A stretch of 64,000 nucleotides of DNA, from assembly GCA_902778625.1 (NCBI GenBank), contig CACYYM010000007.1:21587-85586 (forward strand), written 5' to 3'. Numbering within the stretch: position 1 is the stretch's first letter; every line of letters begins with the position of its first letter. Below the pieces are notes generated by a model. That model saw only the letters and a list, made by a program, of their open reading frames with translations, was not told the DNA's origin and did not search any database. Shown piece after piece: positions 1-7,665 of the stretch. The position numbers and the translations under genes were made by a program. Source of the stretch: an uncultured Bacteroidales bacterium (GTDB taxonomy: Bacteria > Bacteroidota > Bacteroidia > Bacteroidales > Bacteroidaceae).

Positions 1-344
1 ATGTAGGACGCGCTTTGGCTCGCAACAATAAAAGCCTGCCGTTCGACAGGCTCATTCCAAAGGCTGCATCCTTGCTTGCAGATGAAGGTAAGTTCTCGGT
101 CATCATCCCAAGCCAGCTCGTAACGGATTTTGTCAGCCTTTGCCTTCAAAATGGATTGCATCTCGAGCGCCGCTGTCTTGTTCACACCACAATGAAGAAA
201 CCGCCTCGTCGAACACTCATGACATTTTCCAAGAATGTTCCATCCACCATGTCTGATGTGCCATCGACAGAGCTTTGCCTCCAAAACCCCGATGGCAGCA
301 GAAGCCAAACATACCAGGAACTGACAAAAGCTTTCTATCTATAG
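1..344 (+). CDS. trmN6: tRNA1(Val) (adenine-N6)-methyltransferase, C-terminal part
   Basis: The reading frame is open from base 3 and enters from outside the window, so only the last ~113 residues are visible. They resemble the C-terminal half of the YfiC/TrmN6 family of SAM-dependent methyltransferases, which modify A37 of tRNA1(Val). The matching stretches are SLPFDRLIPKAASLLADEGKF, written in family alignments as LPF..L...A..LL...G.F, then IIPS, then a HTTMKKPPRRTLMTFSK-like segment with the usual K.P.R core. The catalytic NPPY motif would lie upstream and cannot be seen. The next gene starts 21 bases downstream on the same strand. The family call rests on this C-terminal pattern only. Confidence 0.72.
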   Translation, partial: VGRALARNNKSLPFDRLIPKAASLLADEGKFSVIIPSQLVTDFVSLCLQNGLHLERRCLVHTTMKKPPRRTLMTFSKNVPSTMSDVPSTELCLQNPDGSRSQTYQELTKAFYL

Positions 345-365
345 ACAACTGCCCGAAAAATCCTA

Positions 366-1304
366 ATGGCAATTATGTTTAATAGCAAAACGGTAAAATC
401 CCTATTCATTGACAGTCTGAAGCCAACCATCAAGACGACTTTGTGGTTGCTGAAGATTATGATTCCCATATCGTTTGCTGTTTGTTTGGCGCAGTATTAT
501 GGCGTGATAGCCTGGTGTGCTCAGTGGCTCAACCCGTTGTTCTGTCACATTGGATTGCCTGGAGCTTCGTCCATCGCATTCCTGACCGGAGCAACAGCCA
601 CAACCTATGCTGCTCTTGCAGTCATGATGAGCATGGAACTGACACTTCGCCAAGCCACCATCATCGCCATTATGGTGCTCATCTGTCACGCCTTGCCCTT
701 GGAATGCACGGTCAACAAGAAGGTCGGCTCCAAACCATTCAGAATGGGATTTCTTCGCATCTGTGGAGCCCTGTTGGCAGCCCTTTACCTCAACCTCGTC
801 CTGCCCTCACTCTCCGAACCATTCTCCGTCCTACCCCTTTCCGCCACCGAAGCCACGCTCGTCGAGGTTCTGAAGGGCTGGCTGTGGTCTTCCGTGAAGC
901 TGAGTGCAATGATATTTGCCATCATCTATGCCTTGATGTTCATACAGCGACTGATGGAGCGCTACGGCTTGATGGAAAAGCTGACCACGCCGCTCGAGCC
1001 CGTGATGCTCTTCTTCGGCTTGCCTCGAAATGCAGCTTATCTGTGGCTCGTTGGTAACGTCTTGGGCATCAGTTATGGCTCGGCCGTCATGCTTCAGCTC
1101 GAGGATGAGGGCAAAATCACCCGCCAGGAAGCCGACGAAGTGAACTACCACCTCATCATGAATCACTCTATGTTGGAAGACACCCTCGTTTTCGCCACAG
1201 CAGGCGTTTCAGCCCTTTGGATACTCAGCACTCGCCTACTCTTCGCCCTTGCCCTTGTCTGGAGCCGCAAACTGCTGAAAGGGCTGTTCAAAACGATAAA
1301 ATAA
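366..1304 (+). CDS. Gate-domain (nucleoside recognition) membrane protein
   Basis: This 312-residue protein is almost entirely hydrophobic, with about eight predicted membrane segments in two halves. Each half carries the pattern of the Gate domain shared by spore maturation proteins SpmA/SpmB, FeoB and CNT nucleoside transporters. The first half includes FLTGATATTYAALAVMM. The second includes PVMLFFGLPRNAAYLWLVGN and the conserved SYGSAVMLQ and NHSMLEDT stretches. Bacteroidales relatives are usually named nucleoside recognition domain protein. The substrate is unknown; transport or gating across the inner membrane is inferred. A second ATG lies nine bases downstream, so the exact start is uncertain. 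It follows the methyltransferase by 21 bases and may be co-transcribed. Confidence 0.7.
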   Translation: MAIMFNSKTVKSLFIDSLKPTIKTTLWLLKIMIPISFAVCLAQYYGVIAWCAQWLNPLFCHIGLPGASSIAFLTGATATTYAALAVMMSMELTLRQATIIAIMVLICHALPLECTVNKKVGSKPFRMGFLRICGALLAALYLNLVLPSLSEPFSVLPLSATEATLVEVLKGWLWSSVKLSAMIFAIIYALMFIQRLMERYGLMEKLTTPLEPVMLFFGLPRNAAYLWLVGNVLGISYGSAVMLQLEDEGKITRQEADEVNYHLIMNHSMLEDTLVFATAGVSALWILSTRLLFALALVWSRKLLKGLFKTIK

Positions 1305-1376
1305 ACCGACGTGCAATCCGAGTAATTCGTGTTCGTTTTCATGGTTTTGGTTAGTTAATTCAGTTCATTTAGGAGA

Positions 1377-1442
1377 GGCTTGCCGAGTTTTACGATTCGA
1401 CGTGTCAAATTGCGCACTTTGACGTGTCGAGTTTGTTCACTC
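1377..1442. repeat. 22-nt-period array, copy A (three units)
   Basis: Three consecutive 22-base units begin at 1377, 1399 and 1421. Each has a GACGTGTC-like core followed by a (G/A)A(G/A)TTT block and a variable tail. The phase matches the arrays at 7591, 28166, 52267, 58113 and 60858. The array lies between two convergent genes, 17 bases before the cloverleaf element. Function is unknown. Confidence 0.75.
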
Positions 1443-1458
1443 AGCGCAGCATGTTCTC

Positions 1459-1541
1459 GCAATCGAATCTCAGAGCTTTGCTCTCAGCGGAGAAAATGGC
1501 CGGTTTTCTCCGTAAAGAGTTTGACTCTTTAATTCGATTGC
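1459..1541. repeat. Cloverleaf-forming element, copy 1
   Basis: A perfect 10-bp closing stem (GCAATCGAAT at 1459-1468 with ATTCGATTGC at 1532-1541) encloses three adjacent hairpins. Hairpin 1 (1469-1487) has 7 of 8 pairs around loop ttt. Hairpin 2 (1488-1512) has a perfect 9-bp stem CGGAGAAAA/TTTTCTCCG around tggccgg. Hairpin 3 (1514-1530) has a perfect 7-bp stem AAAGAGT/ACTCTTT around ttg. The flanks TGTTCTCGCA on the left and TGCAAATnTACGA on the right are shared with copy 2 at 52435. On the minus strand a TATATTTG box (1541-1548) abuts the closing stem, so a minus-strand transcript is possible. It is not a tRNA: arm sizes and conserved bases do not fit. Confidence 0.75.
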
Positions 1542-1618
1542 AAATATACGACATCGCCATTGCGGTTTTCGAATACTTTGCCAACTTTTTTCAAAATTTT
1601 TTCGAGGTGCGGCGGCGC

Positions 1619-1762
1619 AGTCATTTTCAGTCATTAGTCATTTGTCATTTTCAATTTCTGGTGGCCTTTCTACGCCATTAAATAATATATATAAATATAT
1701 ATATTATTTAATGAACTCTGAACCGAGTAGAAAATCCTAAATGACTAATGACTAATGACTAT
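1619..1762. repeat. Large imperfect inverted repeat with heptanucleotide arms and an AT palindrome
   Basis: The centre is a perfect 18-bp inverted repeat (1676-1693 and 1696-1713, CATTAAATAATATATATA and its complement) with a two-base loop. Outside it TTTCTAC (1669-1675 region) pairs with GTAGAAA (about 1728-1734). Further out, 7-nt units (CAGTCAT, TAGTCAT, TTGTCAT from 1628) face three inverted AATGACT units (1740-1760). The whole could form one ~140-nt hairpin. No gene is seen in it. It may act as a terminator for the two converging genes or be a remnant of a mobile palindromic element. Confidence 0.65.
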
Positions 1763-1832
1763 TTTGACTACGGCTAACTACCTGTCTTTCAATCACATCA
1801 TTTTTTGCCTTGAAAAAGTCAAAAAATCTTCA

Positions 1833-1976
1833 TTATTTTGCCTTGTCACGTTTTGGATAATTAGCTTGTTTCTTAGCCTGAATGAGTGAAATGATGCCAA
1901 TCAAGACACCAAGAACACCAACCCCAAGACAAATCAGATCGAAATTCTCCTTTGCCCAAGTTATGATTGTTTCCAT
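1833..1976 (-). CDS. 47-residue single-span membrane protein
   Basis: A short open frame starts at ATG 1976 and ends at TAA 1833. It encodes a 47-residue peptide beginning METIITWAKENFDLICLGVG, continuing with a strongly hydrophobic run (LGVLIGIISLI) and ending in a lysine-rich tail. This is one predicted transmembrane helix with a basic C-terminal end. It starts 33 bases downstream of the glycerophosphodiesterase gene on the same strand and would be the last gene of that operon. Codon use and the clean hydrophobic/charged partition suggest a real gene. I recall similar small proteins in Prevotella but know no function for them. Confidence 0.6.
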   Translation of the reverse strand: METIITWAKENFDLICLGVGVLGVLIGIISLIQAKKQANYPKRDKAK

Positions 1977-2009
1977 ACTATTCTATTTCAAATCTTTGCT
2001 ATATTCCAT

Positions 2010-2912
2010 CTATTTCAGTTTGTGGCGGCGGTGCTTTTTGAGGTACTGCAGCAGGTCGAAGGGGCGGTCGCTCTGGATGATGGTTCCGCCTTGCTCCAGC
2101 ATCCAGCCCCAGCTCTCGTCGGGCTCTCCCAACTCTACAGCTCTGTCGTCGTCGTGGCTGTCGCATAGGCTGGCCCATATGCTGTTCAGCCATATCCTGA
2201 TGCCTGCATCGCGTATCTTACGCAGGAGCCGGCCTACGTTTTCGTCGTATTTCCCTATGCAACACTCTATGGCTACGGGATGGATGCTGATGAACTCGTC
2301 AAGGCTCGCCTCGGCATTCTTGGCATTCAGGTTCACGATGGGCATGTAGATGACTTTGTCGAGCACGGAGCCGTTTTCGCTCTTCACTTTTTCGATGGGA
2401 TGGCTCGACTTGATGATGACTTGATTCGTTGTGCCGGTCTTTTCCATCAGCTCGTAAACTTGCTGAAAGTAGTCGTAGCCTTTGTCGATATTGATGAGGA
2501 TTTTCCCTTTGCAGAGAGTGAGCACTTCCTCGAGTGTGGGTATGTGGTTGCGTGTTATGGAGGCGCTGTGTTGAGGGCGAAGGCGGAGCTTCTGCAGCTC
2601 GTCGAAGGTGAGGTCGGCTATGGCCCCTTTGCCATTGGTACAGCGGTCCACGGTCTTGTCGTGCATGAGTACGAGCTGGCCGTCTTTAGTGCGCTGGACG
2701 TCTATTTCTATCATGTCTATCCCTCGGTCTATGCAGCTCTGGAAGGCCGGAATGGAGTTCTCGGGATGGTTGCGCCAGTCGCCTCGATGAGCTACAATGG
2801 TGACGTATTTGGGGTTGTTGAGGAGGTTGTGGCGCAGCTGGTCGGAGCGGTCTTTTGCCAGCAGGCTGAGCGATACGAAGGTCAGGACAACCAGAAGAAT
2901 GCACTTTTTCAT
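2010..2912 (-). CDS. Secreted glycerophosphodiester phosphodiesterase
   Basis: This 300-residue protein has an N-terminal signal peptide (MKKCILLVVLTFVSLSLLA). A GDPD-type TIM barrel follows: HRGDWRNHPENS holds the catalytic His and metal-binding Glu of the HRG...PENS signature, and EIDVQRTKDGQLVLMHD supplies the E-x-D metal ligands and the second catalytic His. Such enzymes hydrolyse glycerophosphodiesters to glycerol 3-phosphate and an alcohol; export suggests action in the periplasm or at the surface. The gene lies 20 bases downstream of the NamZ-like gene on the same strand, which suggests one envelope or cell-wall salvage operon. Length is normal for the family. Confidence 0.9.
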   Translation of the reverse strand: MKKCILLVVLTFVSLSLLAKDRSDQLRHNLLNNPKYVTIVAHRGDWRNHPENSIPAFQSCIDRGIDMIEIDVQRTKDGQLVLMHDKTVDRCTNGKGAIADLTFDELQKLRLRPQHSASITRNHIPTLEEVLTLCKGKILINIDKGYDYFQQVYELMEKTGTTNQVIIKSSHPIEKVKSENGSVLDKVIYMPIVNLNAKNAEASLDEFISIHPVAIECCIGKYDENVGRLLRKIRDAGIRIWLNSIWASLCDSHDDDRAVELGEPDESWGWMLEQGGTIIQSDRPFDLLQYLKKHRRHKLK

Positions 2913-2932
2913 AGAATTAAGATGTAAGGGTT

Positions 2933-4138
2933 TTATTTATAAAGCAGGTATTTCTTTCTTTGGCGTTTGAAGGCTTTGAGTTCGTCCTTCCAACGGGCTC
3001 GTATTTGGGCTTCGCTGCAGCCTTGCTCTATCATTTCGCGGACGTAGGTCTGCCCCAGCAGCTTGTCGAAGAAGGGGGTGAAGAAGCCGTCGGCTTTGCC
3101 CTGTTTCTGCAGGCACCGGTAAGCTTCGATGACATAGGCGAGGCTCATCTGCCGTTTCCATATCTTTTTGTAGGGTATGGCCGAGAGGTCTTCGCCGTAG
3201 CAGGTCTGTCCCATCAGGATGGGGCTGGAGGCTCCGGGAGTGCTTTGGGGAGTGAAGGCGTAGGTGTGGCAGGCTTGCATCGAGGGGTGCCCGTATTGCT
3301 GAAAGGGCTTGTCCGTGCCTCGTCCCATGCTGACCACTGTTCCTTCGAACGGGCAGAGCGAGGGATAGAGGTAGATGGACTGCATGTTGGGCAGGTTGGG
3401 CGATGGGGCTACGGGCAGCTCGTAGTGGGTCTTGTGGGTGTAGTTCAGACAAGGTATGACGGTCAGCTTGCACGCATTTCCTTCGTTCAGCCACCGCTCT
3501 CCTATTGCCATTTGCGCCAGTTCGCCAAGCGTCATGCCGTGCACGACAGGGATGGGCAGATGCCCTACTCCACTTCGAAGCTTCATGTCGAGGATTGGGC
3601 CGTCCACATAGTGTCCGTTGGGGTTCGGACGGTCCAGGATGATGACTTCGTGCCCGTACCTCGTGCAGGCATCCATGAGGTGGCACATCGTGACGTAGTA
3701 GGTATAGTAGCGCAATCCGACGTCCTGAATATCAACAAGCAGCACGTCGAAGCGGCTCATGGCTTCCTCGCCAAGATGCTTCTTGCGGTTCTGCCCGTAG
3801 AGCGAGAGAATGGGTATGCCTGTCTGCTTGTCCACTTCGTCAGCAACAAGAGCTCCTGCATCGGCTTTTCCGCGAAAACCGTGTTCGGGAGAAAAGACTG
3901 CCACCACGTTTGCCCGATTCTCGACCAAGAGGTCCAATACATGCTTCTGTTCCAGCCCGACAAGTCCTGTCTGGTTGCTGAACAGAGCCACACGTTTCCC
4001 GCTGATGAGGGGCAGATAGAGCTCTGTCCGTTCGTCGCCGGTTATGACGCGCTTAGCGCCACAAAGATGACTGAATGCCGGCACGATGAGCAGCAGGAAG
4101 GTCAGGAGTCTTAGGAATGTCAGGAGTCTTGTTGGCAC
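2933..4138 (-). CDS. NamZ-like exo-beta-N-acetylmuramidase (DUF1343, GH171 type)
   Basis: The protein is 401 residues from a GTG at 4138. Motifs of the DUF1343/NamZ family are present in order: SPEHGFRG, DIQDVGLRYYTYY, LDRPNPNG, EG..VS.GRGTDKPF. Known NamZ enzymes release terminal MurNAc from peptidoglycan fragments. The frame is also open upstream to an ATG at 4219, but that codon precedes the TAACTTTG -7 box (4196-4189 on this strand), so translation must begin downstream of it. The GTG gives a plausible signal peptide (VPTRLLTFLRLLTFLLLIVP) and the usual ~400-residue length. That signal peptide is itself encoded by an 18-nt direct repeat (RLLTF twice). It is first in the operon with the phosphodiesterase. 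Confidence 0.82.
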   Translation of the reverse strand: MPTRLLTFLRLLTFLLLIVPAFSHLCGAKRVITGDERTELYLPLISGKRVALFSNQTGLVGLEQKHVLDLLVENRANVVAVFSPEHGFRGKADAGALVADEVDKQTGIPILSLYGQNRKKHLGEEAMSRFDVLLVDIQDVGLRYYTYYVTMCHLMDACTRYGHEVIILDRPNPNGHYVDGPILDMKLRSGVGHLPIPVVHGMTLGELAQMAIGERWLNEGNACKLTVIPCLNYTHKTHYELPVAPSPNLPNMQSIYLYPSLCPFEGTVVSMGRGTDKPFQQYGHPSMQACHTYAFTPQSTPGASSPILMGQTCYGEDLSAIPYKKIWKRQMSLAYVIEAYRCLQKQGKADGFFTPFFDKLLGQTYVREMIEQGCSEAQIRARWKDELKAFKRQRKKYLLYK

Positions 4139-4188
4139 GAATTTTGATTTTACCGATTGAATTTTGATTTTTCTTCGCTTTTCTTCTG

Positions 4189-4196
4189 CAAAGTTA
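4189..4196 (-). promoter_or_regulatory. -7 box TAACTTTG for the NamZ-like gene
   Basis: Matches the Bacteroidetes sigma-70 -7 consensus TAnnTTTG on the minus strand. It lies about 50 bases upstream of the GTG at 4138 and rules out the ATG at 4219 as the start. Confidence 0.65.
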
Positions 4197-4303
4197 AGAA
4201 TAAATATGATATAAACCACGTTTTTTCCGGTTTACGCGAAAGATTTCTCTGCTTTTGTCTTTTCGTTTTGTGTTTATTGTTTTTGATTATTGATTTTTTT
4301 GTG

Positions 4304-4311
4304 TATCTTTG
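4304..4311 (+). promoter_or_regulatory. -7 box TATCTTTG for the acyltransferase
   Basis: Fits TAnnTTTG, 22 bases before ATG 4334, with T-rich DNA upstream. It is divergent from the minus-strand box at 4189. Confidence 0.7.
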
Positions 4312-4333
4312 CAGAAGAAAATCACCTTTTCGC

Positions 4334-5458
4334 ATGAACAAACCGAGGTACGACATTTTGGATGGCTTGCGTGGTGTGGCTGCGCTAATGGTTCTGCTTT
4401 ACCACGTTTTCAACGACGCAAAGAGTTTCTTTGTTTGGCCCGTGACAGTCAATGAGTTCTATCATAGCTTCCTCGGTGTGGACTTCTTCTTCATCCTCTC
4501 GGGCTTCGTGATGGGGTATGCCTACGACAAGGCGCTCTCCAATGAAGGCAGCATGACTTTTGGCGGCTTCGTCAAACGCAGGCTCATCCGGCTGCATCCG
4601 ATGGTGGTGATGGGCGTCGTGATTGGTGCGATTTGCTTTGCCATTCAGGGCTTTACGAAATGGGACGGAACAGAGGTCACTATGCAGGCTTTTATGTATG
4701 CCACTTTGCTCGGGCTGTTCCTCATTCCTTCGCCAACGAGCATTGAAGTTCGCGGCAACACGGAAGCCTTCCCACTCAACGGCCCCCACTGGTCGCTCTT
4801 CTTCGAATACATAGGCAGTCTGCTCTATGTCCTACTATTGCATCGGCTTTCCACCAAATGGCTTCGAGTGTGGGTGGCTTGTAGCATTGTCTCTCTTGCT
4901 GCTTATGGATTACTGAATGAGGGCGGAGGCATTGCCTACGGCTGGTCATCCGAACCCACGAACTTTTGCGGCGGAGCACTCAGAATGCTCTATGGCTACC
5001 CGATGGGACTGCTGATGGCTCGCGTCTTCCGCCAACGTCAGCCGAAGCCTATCAAGGGACCAATGTTTCTTTGGTGCAGCTTGGCTCTGATTGTGCTGCT
5101 GGGACTCCCGTTTGTCGGTAGCAAAGACGGCGAAACGATTTACCAACTTATTTGCATTCTTTCCCTGTTCCCAACGATTATCTGGTTTGGTGCTCGTGGC
5201 ATCGTATCAGGCTGGAGACAGAAGGTCGTCTCGTTTCTTGGCCGACTCTCCTACCCTCTCTACGCCATCCACTTCCCCCTCGTCTATCTCTTCATTGCTT
5301 GGGTACAAAAGAGCGGTTACGCCTACGAAGGTCATTCGCAGCCTTGGACCGCTGCCCTCATCACACTTGGAGCCTCGCTGTTGATAGCAACAATTTGTCT
5401 GCTCCTCTACGACGAACCTCTGCGAAAATGGTTGAATCGAAACAACTCTAAAACTTAA
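4334..5458 (+). CDS. Acyltransferase 3 family membrane O-acyltransferase
   Basis: This 374-residue integral membrane protein has roughly ten hydrophobic segments. The N-terminus DILDGLRGVAALMVLLYHVF carries the family R-G motif and the conserved His. GVDFFFILSGFVMGYAY is the typical second motif, and an RR/RL(I)RLHP stretch follows. Family members (OafA/NodX/YrhL) transfer acyl groups, often acetyl, to sugars of surface polysaccharides or peptidoglycan. ATG 4334 was chosen because it follows the TATCTTTG box at normal distance; upstream codons precede the promoter. The sialate O-acetylesterase gene begins four bases after the stop, so the two are probably co-transcribed: one predicted to add and one to remove O-acyl groups. 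The acceptor is unknown. Confidence 0.85.
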   Translation: MNKPRYDILDGLRGVAALMVLLYHVFNDAKSFFVWPVTVNEFYHSFLGVDFFFILSGFVMGYAYDKALSNEGSMTFGGFVKRRLIRLHPMVVMGVVIGAICFAIQGFTKWDGTEVTMQAFMYATLLGLFLIPSPTSIEVRGNTEAFPLNGPHWSLFFEYIGSLLYVLLLHRLSTKWLRVWVACSIVSLAAYGLLNEGGGIAYGWSSEPTNFCGGALRMLYGYPMGLLMARVFRQRQPKPIKGPMFLWCSLALIVLLGLPFVGSKDGETIYQLICILSLFPTIIWFGARGIVSGWRQKVVSFLGRLSYPLYAIHFPLVYLFIAWVQKSGYAYEGHSQPWTAALITLGASLLIATICLLLYDEPLRKWLNRNNSKT

Positions 5459-5462
5459 CAAT

Positions 5463-7556
5463 ATGAAACGGCTTCTTTTTTTCTTATTCACTAATTTTCT
5501 CATTCTCTCTTGTTGGGCAGATGTAACGCTGCCAGGATGGATGACTTCGAACATGGTTCTGCAGCAGCGAACTAAAGTGCACCTTCAAGCTACGGCCAAG
5601 AAAGGCGCGACCGTGAAGATTACGCCATCTTGGGACAAAAAGACTGTGAAAGTCGTTGCCGACAAGAACTCTGGAACCTTTGAGTTTGACCTCAATGTGC
5701 CTGCTGCTGGTGGCCCTTATACTTTGACCTTCGACGACGGCAAGAAGCTCGTCCTCGAGAATGTGATGGCTGGCGAAGTGTGGTTCTGCAGCGGCCAGTC
5801 GAACATGGAAATGCCTGTCGAAGGCTGGGGCAAGGTAAACAACTACGAACAGGAAGTTGCCAACGCCAATCATCCGCTTGTCCGCCTCTTCCAAGTTGAG
5901 AGAGCTGTGGCTCATACGCCTCAAACAAAGGTTCCTCTTGGCCACACAAAAGGCTGGGCAGTCTGCTCGCCCGAGATGGTGAAGGAGTTCTCTGCCGCAG
6001 CTTATTTCTTTGCTCGCGAGGTATCGGAGAAGCTGGGCATAGCTGTCGGTGTGGTGAACAGTTCTTGGGGCGGAACACCAGCCGAGAGTTGGCCGAGTCT
6101 CGAAGCATTGCAGAATGTAATGGGTTTCCAAGACCACATAAAAAGATACTTCCAGACAGGCTTCGACGAAGAAAAGATAAATCAACTCTATCAGGACGAA
6201 CGCGCTGAATGGATGGAGGAAGTATATGGAAACGACCTAGGCCTCGAGAAAGGCCAAATCGACAAAGCACTTTGGGCTGCAAGGGATTTCGATGATTCCG
6301 GTTGGAAGTCAACAACACAACCGCTTTCTTGGAGTAAGATTGATGAACTGAAAGACTTCGACGGAATCGTCTGGATGCGAAAGGAAGTGGACATTCCTGC
6401 TTCGCTTGCCGGCAAGGACCTGAAGCTTGAGCTTGGTGCCATCGACGACGAGGATGTCACTTATTGGAATGGTGAGCGCGTGGGTATGACCTCAGGCTGG
6501 ACGACAAGCCGCACCTATACCGTTCCAGGCAATAAGGTGAAGGCTGGCAAGAATATTCTCGCCGTTCGCATCAACGATACTGGCGTAGAAGGTGGTTTCT
6601 CGAAGGATGCAAAGGATTTCAACCTCACTGCAGGAAACACAAAGATATCGCTTGCTGGCGAATGGAAGAGTAAGAAGAGTCTCTCTGCAGCAGACATCAC
6701 CAGCTCCCCAGACAAGACTGAACCCGCAGCTCCCAACAGCTCGTGGTATCCTGCAGGCCTCTACAACAGCATGGTTGCGCCATTCCTCTCGATGCCCATT
6801 CGCGGTTTCCTTTGGTATCAGGGCTGCTCGAATGTGGGCAGAGCCGTTCAGTATGAGAGCCTTTTCCAAGCTTTGATTCTCGACTGGCAGGCCCGATTCA
6901 ACAAGAACTCCGAGGTTGCTCCCTACCCCAAGCCACAACAGGAAGGACCTCGTCGTTTCTATCAATATAACTCGAAAGCCATCCCCTTCTACTTCGTGCA
7001 GATTGCCAATTATTTGGCAAGGAAAGACTTGCAACCGCAATCTGGTTGGGCTGCCATTCGCGAAGCACAGCGAAAGGCTTTGCGCCTCGATGGTGTGGGA
7101 ATGGCTGTGAACATCGACATCGGTATGGCTAACGACATCCACCCGAAGAACAAGCAGGAAGTAGGTCGCCGCTTGGCTTTGCTTGCCCTTAACAGGACTT
7201 ATGGTGATCGAGCGTTCTGTGCCGCTCCTGAATTCCGACAGATGAACGTTGTTGATGGAAAAGCAATGCTCATGTTCATGCCCACTTATGGTAGCGATAT
7301 GCTGGCAGAGAACTCAGATATAAAGGGCTTCTCGATTGCCGGTCCAGACCACGTTTGGCATGTTGCAAAGGCTTATTATAGCCCAGACGAGAACATGATG
7401 CGGTTCGGTTGGCCCGTTATCGTAGAGAGCCCCGAAGTGCCACATCCTGTTGCCGTCCGTTATGGTTGGGCAGACAATCCTGAGTGCAATCTCAAGACAC
7501 AATCAGGACTGCCTGTAGGACCTTTCCGTACTGACGATTGGGACGACATTAAGTAA
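5463..7556 (+). CDS. Secreted sialate O-acetylesterase family SGNH esterase
   Basis: This 697-residue protein has a signal peptide (MKRLLFFLFTNFLILSCWA) and an SGNH/SASA esterase fold. The nucleophile motif GQSNMEMP places Ser at residue 113. NSSWGGTPAESW follows, then RGFLWYQGCSNV and the C-terminal NDIHPKNK segment with the Asp/His pair. A beta-sandwich insertion (about residues 270-400, with WMRKEVDIP and GMTSGWTTSRTY) is typical of Bacteroidetes members. The family removes O-acetyl groups from sialic acid or from xylan-type polysaccharides; the substrate cannot be decided here. It forms an operon with the acyltransferase. A second copy of this domain occurs fused to GH67 at 34080-37379. 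Confidence 0.88.
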   Translation: MKRLLFFLFTNFLILSCWADVTLPGWMTSNMVLQQRTKVHLQATAKKGATVKITPSWDKKTVKVVADKNSGTFEFDLNVPAAGGPYTLTFDDGKKLVLENVMAGEVWFCSGQSNMEMPVEGWGKVNNYEQEVANANHPLVRLFQVERAVAHTPQTKVPLGHTKGWAVCSPEMVKEFSAAAYFFAREVSEKLGIAVGVVNSSWGGTPAESWPSLEALQNVMGFQDHIKRYFQTGFDEEKINQLYQDERAEWMEEVYGNDLGLEKGQIDKALWAARDFDDSGWKSTTQPLSWSKIDELKDFDGIVWMRKEVDIPASLAGKDLKLELGAIDDEDVTYWNGERVGMTSGWTTSRTYTVPGNKVKAGKNILAVRINDTGVEGGFSKDAKDFNLTAGNTKISLAGEWKSKKSLSAADITSSPDKTEPAAPNSSWYPAGLYNSMVAPFLSMPIRGFLWYQGCSNVGRAVQYESLFQALILDWQARFNKNSEVAPYPKPQQEGPRRFYQYNSKAIPFYFVQIANYLARKDLQPQSGWAAIREAQRKALRLDGVGMAVNIDIGMANDIHPKNKQEVGRRLALLALNRTYGDRAFCAAPEFRQMNVVDGKAMLMFMPTYGSDMLAENSDIKGFSIAGPDHVWHVAKAYYSPDENMMRFGWPVIVESPEVPHPVAVRYGWADNPECNLKTQSGLPVGPFRTDDWDDIK

Positions 7557-7590
7557 GAAGAAAAACCTAACGCAGTTAGTTTGCAATTTT

Positions 7591-7656
7591 AACGTGTTAA
7601 GTTGGGCAACTTAACGTGCTAAGTTGTGCAACTTAACGTGCTAAGTTTTCAGACAC
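7591..7656. repeat. 22-nt-period array, copy B (three units)
   Basis: Three units begin at 7591, 7613 and 7635. Neighbouring units join into the palindromic core AACTTAACGTGCTAAGTT, whose six-base arms pair perfectly. The array fills almost all of the 109-base gap between two convergent genes, so it could act as a bidirectional terminator or a protein-binding array. No long U-run follows. Confidence 0.8.
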
Positions 7657-7665
7657 GACACGTTA

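Noticed and set aside
1459..1541. tRNA gene (cloverleaf of 83 nt)
   Set aside because: The closing stem is 10 bp, there is no TTC loop or CCA, and the arm and loop sizes do not fit any tRNA.
2960..4114. 384-codon plus-strand frame opposite the NamZ-like gene
   Set aside because: Shadow of codon bias; NamZ motifs are on the minus strand.
4157..4333. N-terminal extension of the acyltransferase
   Set aside because: It lies upstream of the TATCTTTG box and is translated AT-rich intergenic DNA; ATG 4334 gives the family N-terminus.
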